Origin: Enterobacteriaceae endosymbiont of Donacia cincticornis
GTDB taxonomy: Bacteria > Pseudomonadota > Gammaproteobacteria > Enterobacterales > Enterobacteriaceae
DNA length: 64,000 nt
Assembly (NCBI RefSeq): GCF_012568845.1
Contig: NZ_CP046194.1
Coordinates: forward strand, 188,385 to 252,384
Reading direction: 5' to 3'
Shown here: one piece after another, positions 19,189-28,542 of the stretch
Layout: each line of letters begins with the position of its first letter
How positions within the stretch are numbered: the first letter of the stretch is position 1
Position numbers and translations under genes: made by a program
Notes under the pieces: model-generated
The model's database searches: none
The model's input: the letters and a program-made list of their open reading frames with translations, nothing else
Told to the model about the DNA's origin: nothing

Positions 19189-20769
19189 ATGTTAAATATT
19201 AATGAACTATCAAGGTTACAATTTGCATTAACAGCAATGTATCATTTTCTATTTGTGCCATTAACATTAGGATTATCTTTTTTAATAGCTATCATGGAAA
19301 CAATATATATTTTATCTAAAAAAAAAATATATAGAGATATGACCAAGTTTTGGGGTAAATTATTTGGTATTAATTTTGTATTAGGAATTGTAACTGGTTT
19401 AACAATGGAATTTCAATTTGGAACAAACTGGGCATATTATTCACATTATGTTGGTGATATTTTTGGAGCTCCATTAGCTATAGAAGGTTTAGTTGCATTT
19501 TTTTTAGAATCTACATTTGTAGGTTTATTTTTTTTAGGATGGAATCGTTTAAATAAAATACAACATTTATTTGTTACATGGTGTGTGGCTATAGGATCTA
19601 ATCTTTCTGCTCTCTGGATTTTAATCGCTAATGGATGGATGCAAAATCCAATTGCATCTTTTTTTAATTATCATAATATGCGTATGGAAATAAATAATTT
19701 TTGGAATCTAATTTTTAATTCTACAGCACAAATTAAATTTGTACATACTATAACAGCTGGATATACAACAGGATCAATGTTTATTATTGGAATTAGTTCT
19801 TATTATCTTTTAAAAAAAAGAGATATTAAATTTGCAAAAAAATCTATTATTATTGCTTCTTGTTTTGGTTTAATTTCTATTTTATCTGTAATAATTTTAG
19901 GAGATGAATCAGGATATCAATTAGGTAATACACAAAAAATGAAGTTAGCTACTATTGAAGCTGAATGGGATACACATACTCCACCAGCATCATTTAACTT
20001 AATAAGTTTTCCTAATCAAAAAAAACAATTAAATAAATATTCTATAAAAATCCCTTATTTATTAGGAATAATAGCTACAAGATCTTCTTATTTACCTGTT
20101 TTAGGTATAAAAGATTTAATAAAAGAAAATGAATTAAAAATTAAGAATGGTTTAAAAGCTTTAATTGCTCTTGAAAAAATTAAAAATGGAAATCTACGAT
20201 TAGATAATATAAAAATTTTTAATAAAAATAAAAAATATTTAGGATATGGATTTTTAGTAAAACAATATTATAAAAATATTAATAATATAAATGATATTCA
20301 AATTAAAAAAGTAGCTCAAAAATCTATACCATTAGTAAGTCCTCTATTTTTTTCTTTTAGAATTATGGTATTATCCAGTATATTATTATTAATAATATTA
20401 ATATTAGTTTTTATTTTTAGTATTTTAAAAAATAATATTGAAAAAAAAAAATATTTATTAAAAACATGTTTATATTCAATCCCATTACCATGGATTGCAT
20501 CTGAATCTGGATGGTTTGTTGCTGAATATGGTAGACAACCATGGGCTATAAAAGAAATATTACCAACATATATGGCTGGATCTTCATTGCAATTAATAGA
20601 AATATTATTTTCAATAATTACAATTTTTATTTTTTATACTATTCTATTAACAATAGAATTATTTTTAATATATAAAATATCTAATATAGGTCCTAGTATT
20701 TTAGGTACTGGTAAATATTTTTTTGAGAAAAAAACACAAAAAAATATTTTACATAAAAATATCAATTAG
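19189..20769 (+). CDS. cydA: Cytochrome bd-I ubiquinol oxidase subunit I
   Basis: A 526-residue multi-pass membrane protein, the quinol-oxidising subunit of the high-affinity terminal oxidase. The N-terminal LSRLQFALTAMYHFLFVPLTLG contains the histidine that ligands heme b595. GLTMEFQFGTNW, GDESGYQ and ESGWFVAEYGRQPW are intact family blocks. The Q loop is present. Length matches E. coli CydA (522). It ends in TAG, one of only three TAG stops in the window. cydB follows after 9 bases. Confidence 0.97.
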   Translation: MLNINELSRLQFALTAMYHFLFVPLTLGLSFLIAIMETIYILSKKKIYRDMTKFWGKLFGINFVLGIVTGLTMEFQFGTNWAYYSHYVGDIFGAPLAIEGLVAFFLESTFVGLFFLGWNRLNKIQHLFVTWCVAIGSNLSALWILIANGWMQNPIASFFNYHNMRMEINNFWNLIFNSTAQIKFVHTITAGYTTGSMFIIGISSYYLLKKRDIKFAKKSIIIASCFGLISILSVIILGDESGYQLGNTQKMKLATIEAEWDTHTPPASFNLISFPNQKKQLNKYSIKIPYLLGIIATRSSYLPVLGIKDLIKENELKIKNGLKALIALEKIKNGNLRLDNIKIFNKNKKYLGYGFLVKQYYKNINNINDIQIKKVAQKSIPLVSPLFFSFRIMVLSSILLLIILILVFIFSILKNNIEKKKYLLKTCLYSIPLPWIASESGWFVAEYGRQPWAIKEILPTYMAGSSLQLIEILFSIITIFIFYTILLTIELFLIYKISNIGPSILGTGKYFFEKKTQKNILHKNIN

Positions 20770-20778
20770 GTTATTTAA

Positions 20779-21927
20779 ATGTTAAACCATAAAATTTTAT
20801 GTATAATTTGGTCATTAATAATTAGTGTATTAATGACAGGTTCTATAATTACTAATGGATTAGATATGGGAGTAGGTATATTATTATTTCTTATTGGAAA
20901 AGATAATATTGAGCGTAGAATTATGATAAATACTATTGCTCCTCATTGGGATGGTAATCAAGTATGGTTAATTACAACTGCTGCTGCTTTATTTGCAGCA
21001 TGGCCTATTGTTTATGCAACAATATTTTCTTGTTTTTATATTCCAATAATATTATTATTAATATCTTTATTTTTACGTCCTATAGGATTCGAATATCGTT
21101 CAAAAATTAAAAATAAAATATGGCAAAAGATGTGTGATATATTTATATTTACTGGAAGTATTATACCTCCTTTTATTTTTGGTATAATATTAGGTAATAT
21201 ATTTAAAGGTATTCCATTTTATATGGATAAATATTATCATATTTTTTTTAAAGGATATTTTTTAAGTTTATTTAATTTATCAAGTATATTAATTAGTATA
21301 ACTATAATTATAATGATTACTAATCATGCTGCTTCTTATTTACAAATAAGAATTAAAGAAAATAGTATAAATTATAAATTAAATATCATTTTAAAATTAT
21401 TTTCTATATTATTAATAATTTTTTTTATATTATCTTTTATTAGTACAATAATTTATACAAAAGGTTATAAAATTAATTCATTATTATATAATAATAATGT
21501 AAATAATTTTCTTATAAAGAGTAATGATATTACTCATGAAAAATATGCATGGGTTAATAATTTTAGAAAAAATACATACTTATGTTTGATACCTTTGCTA
21601 AGTATAATTTTTTCATTTTTAATGATAATATCATCTATATATAAAAAAATAATAGCTACCTTTATTTTTTCGACATTGAATATTATTAGTACAGTTATAA
21701 CTGTAGGAATTGCAATGTTTCCTTTTATTATTCCTTCAAGTATAAGATCTATACAAAGTTTAACTATTTGGAATTCTACATCAAGTACACTAACATTAAA
21801 AATAATGTTATATATAGTTATTATATTTATGCCTATTATTTTAATATATACTGTTTGGTGTTATAAAAAAATGTTTTTTTATATAAATAAAAAAGAAATT
21901 AAAAAAAAATCTGATTTTTATTATTAA
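20779..21927 (+). CDS. cydB: Cytochrome bd-I ubiquinol oxidase subunit II
   Basis: A 382-residue hydrophobic membrane protein with about eight to nine predicted transmembrane segments, matching E. coli CydB (379). Characteristic segments are NGLDMGVGILL and APHWDGNQVWLI near the N-terminus, WPIVYA, and IPSSI near residue 315. It forms the bd oxidase heterodimer with CydA, and the small CydX is encoded 21 bases downstream. The spacing of 9 bases to cydA suggests coupled translation. Confidence 0.97.
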   Translation: MLNHKILCIIWSLIISVLMTGSIITNGLDMGVGILLFLIGKDNIERRIMINTIAPHWDGNQVWLITTAAALFAAWPIVYATIFSCFYIPIILLLISLFLRPIGFEYRSKIKNKIWQKMCDIFIFTGSIIPPFIFGIILGNIFKGIPFYMDKYYHIFFKGYFLSLFNLSSILISITIIIMITNHAASYLQIRIKENSINYKLNIILKLFSILLIIFFILSFISTIIYTKGYKINSLLYNNNVNNFLIKSNDITHEKYAWVNNFRKNTYLCLIPLLSIIFSFLMIISSIYKKIIATFIFSTLNIISTVITVGIAMFPFIIPSSIRSIQSLTIWNSTSSTLTLKIMLYIVIIFMPIILIYTVWCYKKMFFYINKKEIKKKSDFYY

Positions 21928-21948
21928 TAATAAATTATGGATATAAAT

Positions 21949-22038
21949 ATGTGGTACTTAATATGGTTAATAGGAATATTATTTTCATGTATTTTTACTA
22001 TTTTTATAGCTTTAAATAAAGAAAATAAAAATACATAA
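21949..22038 (+). CDS. cydX: Cytochrome bd-I small subunit CydX
   Basis: A 29-residue single-pass membrane peptide that reads MWYLIWLIGILF then SCIFTIFIALNKENKNT. It matches E. coli CydX, which begins MWYFAWILG. CydX stabilises the bd oxidase. An in-frame ATG four codons earlier (21937) is possible, but the family starts at M-W-Y, and the GGAT around 21939-21942 acts well as a ribosome-binding site for 21949. It lies 21 bases after cydB. Confidence 0.9.
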   Translation: MWYLIWLIGILFSCIFTIFIALNKENKNT

Positions 22039-22040
22039 AA

Positions 22041-22082
22041 ATTTATCTGATATTTTATAATATATAAAAATATCAGATAAAT
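22041..22082 (+). terminator. Hairpin after cydX
   Basis: A perfect 16-bp stem with arms 22041-22056 and 22067-22082 and a 10-base A/T loop, beginning two bases after the cydX stop. No T run follows on the plus strand, so it may act as an mRNA 3'-end stabiliser or processed end rather than a classical terminator. Confidence 0.55.
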
Positions 22083-22166
22083 AATAAAAAATTATTAAAA
22101 TCAATTGACTAAAAATGGATTTTTTTTATATTTAAAATATAAAATTATTATATAATTAATAAAAAA

Positions 22167-24086
22167 ATGAACCATTTACATCAATATAACGCAGACTCTA
22201 TAGAAGTTTTAGAAGGTCTAGATCCTGTAAGACGTCGTCCAGGTATGTATACAGATCTTACTAGACCTAATCATTTAGCACAAGAAATTATAGATAATAG
22301 TGTAGATGAAGCACTAGCTGGATATGCAAAAAATATTTTCGTAACTTTATATCAAGATCAATCACTAGAAGTTATTGATGATGGTAGAGGGATGCCTATT
22401 GATATACATTCTCAGGAAGGAATCCCTGCTATTGAACTTATTTTATGTCGTTTACATGCAGGAGGAAAATTTTCTAATAAAAATTATAATTTTTCTGGTG
22501 GTTTACATGGTGTTGGTATTTCTGTAGTTAATGCTTTATCAAAAAGAATGGAAGTAAGTATTTTCCGACAAAAAAAAATTTATACAATTGTTTTTGAAAA
22601 TGGATATAAAATTCAAAATCTTAAATTTTATAAAAATTTAAATCAACAAAAAACGGGAACAAAAATTAGATTTTGGCCAAATCAATGTTTTTTTGAACAT
22701 CATAATTTTTTAACTACTCATTTAATAAATTTATTAAAAGCTAAAGCAGTTTTATGTTCAGGTCTAACTGTGTATTTTAAAAATAAAAATACTAAAGATA
22801 ATTATTGTTGGAATTATAAAAATGGTTTATCAGAATATTTAACTAATTCAATAAAAAATATTATTACTATTCCAAATAATCCTTTTATAGGTACATATGT
22901 TAATGATATTAAAGAACTTCATTGGGCATTATTTTGGCTTTCTGAAAGTAATCATAACTTTCTTACAGAAAGTTATGTTAATTTAATTCCTACTACTTCT
23001 GGTGGAACACATGTTAATGGATTACGTTTAGGTTTATTAGATGCAATACGTTATTTTTGTAATTTTCATAATATGTTACCTAGAAATCTAAAGTTATTAG
23101 GAGAAGATATTTGGGATAAATGTTCATATGTTTTGTCTATAAAAATTCAGGATCCTCAATTTACAGGACAAACAAAAGAACGTTTAGCTTCTAGAAAATG
23201 TACTGTTTTTGTAGCTAATATAGTAAGAGATGCTTTTATTTTATGGTTAAATCAAAATTTTAAAATAGGAGCTCTTTTAATCAATATGTTTATAGTTAAT
23301 GCACAAAAACGTATTAGAGCTTCTAAAAAAATTATTAAAAAAAAAAATTATAATACAAATTCAATATTACCAGGAAAATTATCTGATTGTATTCTTCATA
23401 ATACAAAACAAACAGAACTTTTTTTAGTAGAAGGAGATTCAGCAGGAGGATCAGCAAAACAAGCACGAAATAAAAATTTTCAAGCTGTTATGCCATTAAA
23501 AGGAAAAATTTTAAATACTTGGGAAATAAATTCTGAAGAAATTTTATCTTCACAAGAAATATATGATATTTCTTTAGCTATAGGTATTTATCCTAATAAT
23601 GAAAATTTAAAAAAATTAAGATATAATAAAATTTGTATTTTATCTGATGCAGATTCAGATGGATTACATATTGCGACTTTATTATGTGCTTTATTTATAA
23701 AACATTTTTTACCATTGGTAAAAAATGGACATATTTATGTAGCTATGCCTCCTTTATATCGTATAGATTTAGATAAAAAAATTTTTTATGCTTTAAATGA
23801 AAATGAAAAAATAAAAATATTAAAGCAATATAATTATAAAAATAACAAACAAAAAATAAATATACAAAGATTTAAAGGATTAGGTGAAATGAATCCAACC
23901 CAACTTAGAGAAACAACTTTTAATCCTAATAGTCGTAGATTAGTACAACTAGTTATTAACAATAATGAAAAAGAAATTAATAAAACATTTTCAATAATGG
24001 ATATGTTACTAGCTAAAAAAAGAGCAGAAGATCGTCGTAAATGGTTACAAAAAAAAGGTGATATAACAACAATGATAAATTTTTAA
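22167..24086 (+). CDS. parE: DNA topoisomerase IV subunit B
   Basis: A 639-residue type II topoisomerase ATPase subunit that decatenates daughter chromosomes with ParC. The GHKL ATP site is seen in EIIDNSVDEAL and IDDGRGMP, with FSGGLHGVGISVVNAL. The TOPRIM domain has EGDSAGGSAKQ and DADSDGLHI. The C-terminal QRFKGLGEMNP is conserved. Full-length alignment is clearly to E. coli ParE (630) and not GyrB, which has a longer insertion. It is monocistronic here, between cydX and aceE. Confidence 0.95.
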   Translation: MNHLHQYNADSIEVLEGLDPVRRRPGMYTDLTRPNHLAQEIIDNSVDEALAGYAKNIFVTLYQDQSLEVIDDGRGMPIDIHSQEGIPAIELILCRLHAGGKFSNKNYNFSGGLHGVGISVVNALSKRMEVSIFRQKKIYTIVFENGYKIQNLKFYKNLNQQKTGTKIRFWPNQCFFEHHNFLTTHLINLLKAKAVLCSGLTVYFKNKNTKDNYCWNYKNGLSEYLTNSIKNIITIPNNPFIGTYVNDIKELHWALFWLSESNHNFLTESYVNLIPTTSGGTHVNGLRLGLLDAIRYFCNFHNMLPRNLKLLGEDIWDKCSYVLSIKIQDPQFTGQTKERLASRKCTVFVANIVRDAFILWLNQNFKIGALLINMFIVNAQKRIRASKKIIKKKNYNTNSILPGKLSDCILHNTKQTELFLVEGDSAGGSAKQARNKNFQAVMPLKGKILNTWEINSEEILSSQEIYDISLAIGIYPNNENLKKLRYNKICILSDADSDGLHIATLLCALFIKHFLPLVKNGHIYVAMPPLYRIDLDKKIFYALNENEKIKILKQYNYKNNKQKINIQRFKGLGEMNPTQLRETTFNPNSRRLVQLVINNNEKEINKTFSIMDMLLAKKRAEDRRKWLQKKGDITTMINF

Positions 24087-24255
24087 AAAATTTTTTCTTA
24101 AAGTTTATTTTAATAATTTAATAACAAAAGTTATTAAAAATTTATAAATTCATAATAAGTAATATATATTTAAATTTTAATAAATATCATTTTAAATTTT
24201 AAATTGTTAATTTTAATAATATTTTTAATTTTCATTACAATAAGGAATAATCACC

Positions 24256-25947
24256 ATGTCAGATAAGTATTTGTTATATTATAATGACGTGGATCCAATT
24301 GAAACAAATGATTGGATACAATCAATAGATTCTGTCATAAAAGAAGAAGGTATTGAAAGAGCTAAATTTTTAATTAAAACAACTTTAAAACATCTTAATA
24401 AGAATGGTATCATTTTAAATGATGATAATAAAAATTATATTAATTCTTTTTCTAGGAAAGAAGAATTTCCATATCCTGGAAATCTAATTTTAGAAAGAAA
24501 AATTAGATCTTTTATTAGATGGAATGCAATAATGATTGTTTTAAGAGCTTCCAAAAAAAAATTAGATTTAGGTGGCCATATTTCATCTTATCAATCTTCT
24601 TCATATATTTATGAAGTTTGTTTTAATCATATTTTTAAAGCTTCTAATAATAAAAATCACGGAGATATTATCTATTTTCAGGGACATATTTCACCAGGTA
24701 TATATGCTAGATCTTTTTTAGAAGGAAGAATAAATGTTTATCATTTAGATAATTTTCGTCAAGAAGTGTTTGGTAAGGGATTATCATCCTATCCACATCC
24801 TAAACTTATGCCTAATTTTTGGCAATTTCCTACTGTATCTATGGGTCTTGGACCAATAGCTGCAATTTATCAAGCTAAATTTCTTAAATATTTAGAAAAT
24901 AGAGAATTATATAAAACTAAAAATAGAAAAATTTTTGCATTTTTAGGAGATGGTGAAATGGATGAACCAGAATCAAAAGGAGTTTTAAATATTGCTGCAA
25001 GAGAAAAACTAAATAATTTAATTTTTGTTATAAATTGTAACTTACAAAGATTAGATGGTCCCGTATATGGTAATGGTAAAATTATTAATGAATTAGAAAA
25101 TATATTTCACGGATCTGGATGGAAGGTTATAAAAGTTATATGGGGAAATAGTTGGGAAAATTTATTAATTAAAGATAAAACTGGTAAATTAATGGAATTA
25201 ATTAATAATACTCCTGATGGAGATTTCCAAAATTTTAATTCTAAAAATGGATCTTATATTCGAAAAAATTTTTTTGGAAAATTTCCAGAAACACTCAATT
25301 TAGTTAAGGATTTTACTGATAAAGAAATAGAAAAATTAAAATATGGAGGACATGATCCAAAAAAAATTTATACAGCTTTTAAAAAAGCATATCTTATTCA
25401 TGATAAACCTATAGTTATATTATTTCATACAATTAAAGGATTTGGTTTAGGAGAAATTGCTGAAAGTAAAAATATTGCTCATCAAATTAAAAAAATTGAT
25501 ATTAATACAATAAAATATATACGTAATAATTTAAATATTCCTATAAATGATGAAGATTTATATAAATTACCTTATATTACTTTTAATAAAAATTCATTAG
25601 AATATAATTATTTACATAATCAACGTAAAAAATTAGGTGGATATATTCCATATAGAAGAATTAATTTTACAGAGGAATTAATATTACCTAATTTAGGTGA
25701 TTTTAAACTTTTATTAAAAAAACAAAATAAAATATCTACAACAATTGTATTTTTAAAAATATTAAATATTTTATTAAAAAATAAGAATATAAAAACTAGA
25801 ATAGTTCCTATTGTAGCTGATGAAGCACGTACATTTGGTATAGAAGGATTATTTAGACAAATAGGAATATATAATTCAAAGGGATTACAATATACACCAC
25901 AAGATAAATCATTATTTGTCCTTTTATATCTTCTTTATAATATGTAA
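24256..25947 (+). CDS. aceE: Pyruvate dehydrogenase E1, N-terminal fragment
   Basis: A 563-codon frame homologous to residues 1 to about 555 of E. coli AceE. It opens with YNDVDPIETNDW, has ASKKKLDLGGHISS and YFQGHISPG, and carries the ThDP pyrophosphate-binding motif in GDGEMDEPESKG. The last authentic residues are PQDKSLF; then ten foreign codons from the inverted copy lead to TAA at 25945-25947. It lacks the part of the Pyr domain with the catalytic glutamate and the C-terminal domain, so alone it should be inactive. The start has an AAGGA ribosome-binding site. aceF and lpd follow. Confidence 0.8.
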   Translation: MSDKYLLYYNDVDPIETNDWIQSIDSVIKEEGIERAKFLIKTTLKHLNKNGIILNDDNKNYINSFSRKEEFPYPGNLILERKIRSFIRWNAIMIVLRASKKKLDLGGHISSYQSSSYIYEVCFNHIFKASNNKNHGDIIYFQGHISPGIYARSFLEGRINVYHLDNFRQEVFGKGLSSYPHPKLMPNFWQFPTVSMGLGPIAAIYQAKFLKYLENRELYKTKNRKIFAFLGDGEMDEPESKGVLNIAAREKLNNLIFVINCNLQRLDGPVYGNGKIINELENIFHGSGWKVIKVIWGNSWENLLIKDKTGKLMELINNTPDGDFQNFNSKNGSYIRKNFFGKFPETLNLVKDFTDKEIEKLKYGGHDPKKIYTAFKKAYLIHDKPIVILFHTIKGFGLGEIAESKNIAHQIKKIDINTIKYIRNNLNIPINDEDLYKLPYITFNKNSLEYNYLHNQRKKLGGYIPYRRINFTEELILPNLGDFKLLLKKQNKISTTIVFLKILNILLKNKNIKTRIVPIVADEARTFGIEGLFRQIGIYNSKGLQYTPQDKSLFVLLYLLYNM

Positions 25948-26055
25948 ATAATGATTTATCTTGTGGTGTATATTGTAATCCCTTTGAATTATATATTCCT
26001 ATTTGTCTAAATAATTATTTACATATTATAAAGAAGATATAAAAGGACAAATAAT
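25848..26055. repeat. Nested inverted duplication inside aceE
   Basis: Two overlapping perfect inverted repeats. The first has 70-base arms at 25848-25917 and 25946-26015 with a 28-base loop. The second has 42-base arms at 25911-25952 and 26014-26055. In effect the sequence between the ATTATTT copies is the reverse complement of the aceE sequence on both sides. This is the pattern left by a polymerase switching to the opposite strand at a 7-base microhomology and switching back. Confidence 0.95.
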
Positions 26056-26134
26056 ACAAGAAGGAATAAATGAATCTGGAGCTTTTGCATCATGGTTAGC
26101 AGCGGCTACTTCTTATTCAACCAATAATTTTCCT

Positions 26135-27028
26135 ATGATACCATTTTATATTTATTATTCTATGTTTGGTTTTCAAAGAATTGGAGATTTTTGTTGGGCA
26201 GCAGGAGATCAACAAGCAAGAGGTTTTTTAATAGGAGCAACTTCAGGACGCACTACTTTAAATGGTGAAGGATTACAACATGAAGATGGTCATAGTCATG
26301 TTTATTCTTTAACAATTCCTAATTGTATATCATATGATCCTACTTATTCTTATGAATTAGCTGTTATTATTAATAATGGTTTACAAAGAATGTATGGGAA
26401 AAAACAGGAAAATATTTTTTATTATATTACCACTATGAATGAAAATTATGATATGCCTTCTATGAATCCATCATATGAATATGGTATTTGTAAAGGTATA
26501 TATAAACTTACTTCTATAAATAATAATAAAAATAAAATAACTGTTCAATTATTGGGTTCAGGTGCAATATTATGTAACATGATTAAAGCTGCTAATATAT
26601 TATATCAAGAATATAATATTAATTCAGATATTTTTAGTGTTACTTCTTTTACTGAAGTTGCTAGAGAAGGGCAAGATTGTGATCATTGGAATTTATTACA
26701 TCCTTGTGAAAAACGTCGTATTCCATATATTACAAGTATAATGAAAAATTATCCAACAATAGCTACTACAGATTATATAAAAATTTTTGCAGAACAAATT
26801 CGTAAATATGTACCAACAAATAATTATTTTGTATTAGGAACAGATGGATTTGGTCGTTCTGATAGTAGAAAAAATTTACGTGATTTTTTTGAAATTAATG
26901 AAATATATATAGTATTAGCTACACTAAATATATTATTAGATCTAAAATTGATTAATTTAAAATTAATTTTAAATTTTATTAAAAAAAATAATATTGATAT
27001 AAATAAAAACAATCCTAGAAATTCCTAA
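26135..27028 (+). CDS. aceE: Pyruvate dehydrogenase E1, C-terminal fragment
   Basis: A 297-codon frame homologous to the last third of AceE: MIPFYIYYSMFGFQRIGDF, GRTTLNGEGLQHEDGHSH, PNCISYDP, GQDCDHWN and LGTDGFGRSDSR. The homologous frame is open from 26015 (LFTYYKED, EGINESGAFASW), but the first ATG is at 26135 and has no ribosome-binding site, which argues against efficient separate translation. The ATG is an internal methionine of the family, not a true start. Base composition and conservation look like functional sequence. aceF begins 9 bases downstream. Confidence 0.75.
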   Translation: MIPFYIYYSMFGFQRIGDFCWAAGDQQARGFLIGATSGRTTLNGEGLQHEDGHSHVYSLTIPNCISYDPTYSYELAVIINNGLQRMYGKKQENIFYYITTMNENYDMPSMNPSYEYGICKGIYKLTSINNNKNKITVQLLGSGAILCNMIKAANILYQEYNINSDIFSVTSFTEVAREGQDCDHWNLLHPCEKRRIPYITSIMKNYPTIATTDYIKIFAEQIRKYVPTNNYFVLGTDGFGRSDSRKNLRDFFEINEIYIVLATLNILLDLKLINLKLILNFIKKNNIDINKNNPRNS

Positions 27029-27037
27029 AAGGTGAAT

Positions 27038-28501
27038 ATGTATACAAAAATAATACTTCCTGATACAGGAATAAAAGAAATGAAAGTAACTGATATTTTA
27101 GTTAAAGAGGAAGATGTTATCAAAAAAAACCAATCAATTATTACAGTAGAAAGTGATAAAACTTCTATTGAAATACCTTCTGATCATGGAGGTAAAATTA
27201 AAAAAATTTTAATATCTATAGGTGATCTCCTTCGTAAGGGAGATATTATTTTAGAATTGTGTAATAATCAAATTAATAATATTAGTAAAAATAATAAAAA
27301 AATATCAAATGAAGAAAAAATAAAATTAAAAAAATTAATTATTCCTGATATCGGTCTTAATAAGATGAAAATATTTGCTATTTTAGTCAAAAAAAATGAT
27401 TTTTTTGTAGAAAATCAAACTTTAATTACTATTGGAAATAATACAAATATTTTTGAAATAGCATCTAAATATTCAGGTACTATTAAAAAAATTATTGTTA
27501 AAATTGATGATTATATATATAAAAATGATGTATTTATGTATATTAATCCTTCTTTACAAACAATAAAACAGGATATAATAAAAACATTTATTAAAACAAA
27601 ATCTTTTAAAAAAAATATACAGACATATGTACATGCTTCTCCTATTATAAGGAAAATGATAAGAAAATTTAATATTAATTTAAAAAAAATTAAACCAAGT
27701 GGATTAAAAAATAGGATTCTTAAAGAAGATATTTTAAAATTTATTAAAGATAAAAAAAATAATAATATTCAAAATTCTCTTTTTATTTATAAAAAATTTG
27801 GTGATTGTAAAGAGATCAATTTAAATAACATACAAAAAATTTCTAGTAAAAATTTATCTAATTATTGGAAAAATATTCCTCATGTTACACAACATATAGA
27901 AACTGATATAACTAATTTAGAAAAATTTAGAATTGAAAAAAATCAAGAATTTAATCAAGAAAAAAAAAATATTAAATTAACCTTATTAAGTTTTATAATT
28001 AAAATTTGTGCATGTGCTTTAAAAAAATATCCTAATTTTAATTCTTCTTTATCACAAGATAATAATACTTTAATAATAAAAAAATATTTTAATATTGGTA
28101 TAGCTATTAATACAAAACAAGGTTTATTAGTTCCAGTAATTTTTGATGTTTTAAGTAAAAATATAAATAATTTATCTCAGATAATACTTAATCTTTCTTA
28201 TAAAGCAAAAAATAATCAACTTCGTCAAGATGATATGCAAGGAGGATGTTTTACCATATCTAATCTTGGACAATTTAAAGGAAGTTTTTTTACACCTATA
28301 ATTAATTCTCCAGAAGTAGCAATTTTAGGAATTTCACGAGCTAATATAAAACCTATATGGAAAGAAAATAAATTTTTACCAAAACTTATGTTACCATTAT
28401 CTTTATCATATGATCATCGTGTTATTAATGGAGTAGAAGGTATTAATTTTTTAAATTATATTTGTTATTTAATATCTGATATTAGAAATGTATTAGTATA
28501 A
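27038..28501 (+). CDS. aceF: Dihydrolipoamide acetyltransferase (pyruvate dehydrogenase E2)
   Basis: The E2 core of pyruvate dehydrogenase, about 487 residues against 630 in E. coli. It has two lipoyl-like domains instead of three. The first carries the lipoyl lysine (K41 in ESDKTSIEI). The second, about residues 99-170, reads GNNTNIFEIAS where the lysine should be, with T136 in its place, so it cannot be lipoylated. A peripheral-subunit-binding domain (SPIIRKMIRKFNINL) and the acyltransferase domain with SYDHRVING follow. An in-frame GTG lies at 27032, but AAAAGG at 27027-27032 is a good ribosome-binding site for the ATG at 27038. Confidence 0.94.
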   Translation: MYTKIILPDTGIKEMKVTDILVKEEDVIKKNQSIITVESDKTSIEIPSDHGGKIKKILISIGDLLRKGDIILELCNNQINNISKNNKKISNEEKIKLKKLIIPDIGLNKMKIFAILVKKNDFFVENQTLITIGNNTNIFEIASKYSGTIKKIIVKIDDYIYKNDVFMYINPSLQTIKQDIIKTFIKTKSFKKNIQTYVHASPIIRKMIRKFNINLKKIKPSGLKNRILKEDILKFIKDKKNNNIQNSLFIYKKFGDCKEINLNNIQKISSKNLSNYWKNIPHVTQHIETDITNLEKFRIEKNQEFNQEKKNIKLTLLSFIIKICACALKKYPNFNSSLSQDNNTLIIKKYFNIGIAINTKQGLLVPVIFDVLSKNINNLSQIILNLSYKAKNNQLRQDDMQGGCFTISNLGQFKGSFFTPIINSPEVAILGISRANIKPIWKENKFLPKLMLPLSLSYDHRVINGVEGINFLNYICYLISDIRNVLV

Positions 28502-28542
28502 TTTTTTTTAAAATATTATGTATAATAATGATAGAGATTAAT

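Larger units (their letters stand above)
24256..27028 (+). pseudogene. aceE: Pyruvate dehydrogenase E1, split by a 103-base inverted duplication
   Basis: The two pieces (24256-25947 and 26135-27028) together cover AceE from its N-terminus to its C-terminus. They lie in different frames because of a 103-base insertion between a 7-base direct repeat ATTATTT at 25911-25917 and 26014-26020. Removing one repeat and the intervening sequence leaves 2670 bases, a single frame of 889 residues (E. coli AceE has 887) reading SLFTYYKEDIKGQ across the joint. No other lesion is seen, so the disruption is recent, reversible, bypassed, or an assembly artefact. Confidence 0.85.

Noticed and set aside
26135-27028. 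Second aceE piece as an independently evolved split subunit
   Set aside because: The ATG is an internal family methionine with no ribosome-binding site, and homologous frame extends 120 bases upstream untranslated; a split by insertion is simpler.
27032-27037. GTG start for aceF two codons before the ATG
   Set aside because: The GG of this GTG belongs to the ribosome-binding sequence, and the family start aligns with the ATG at 27038.
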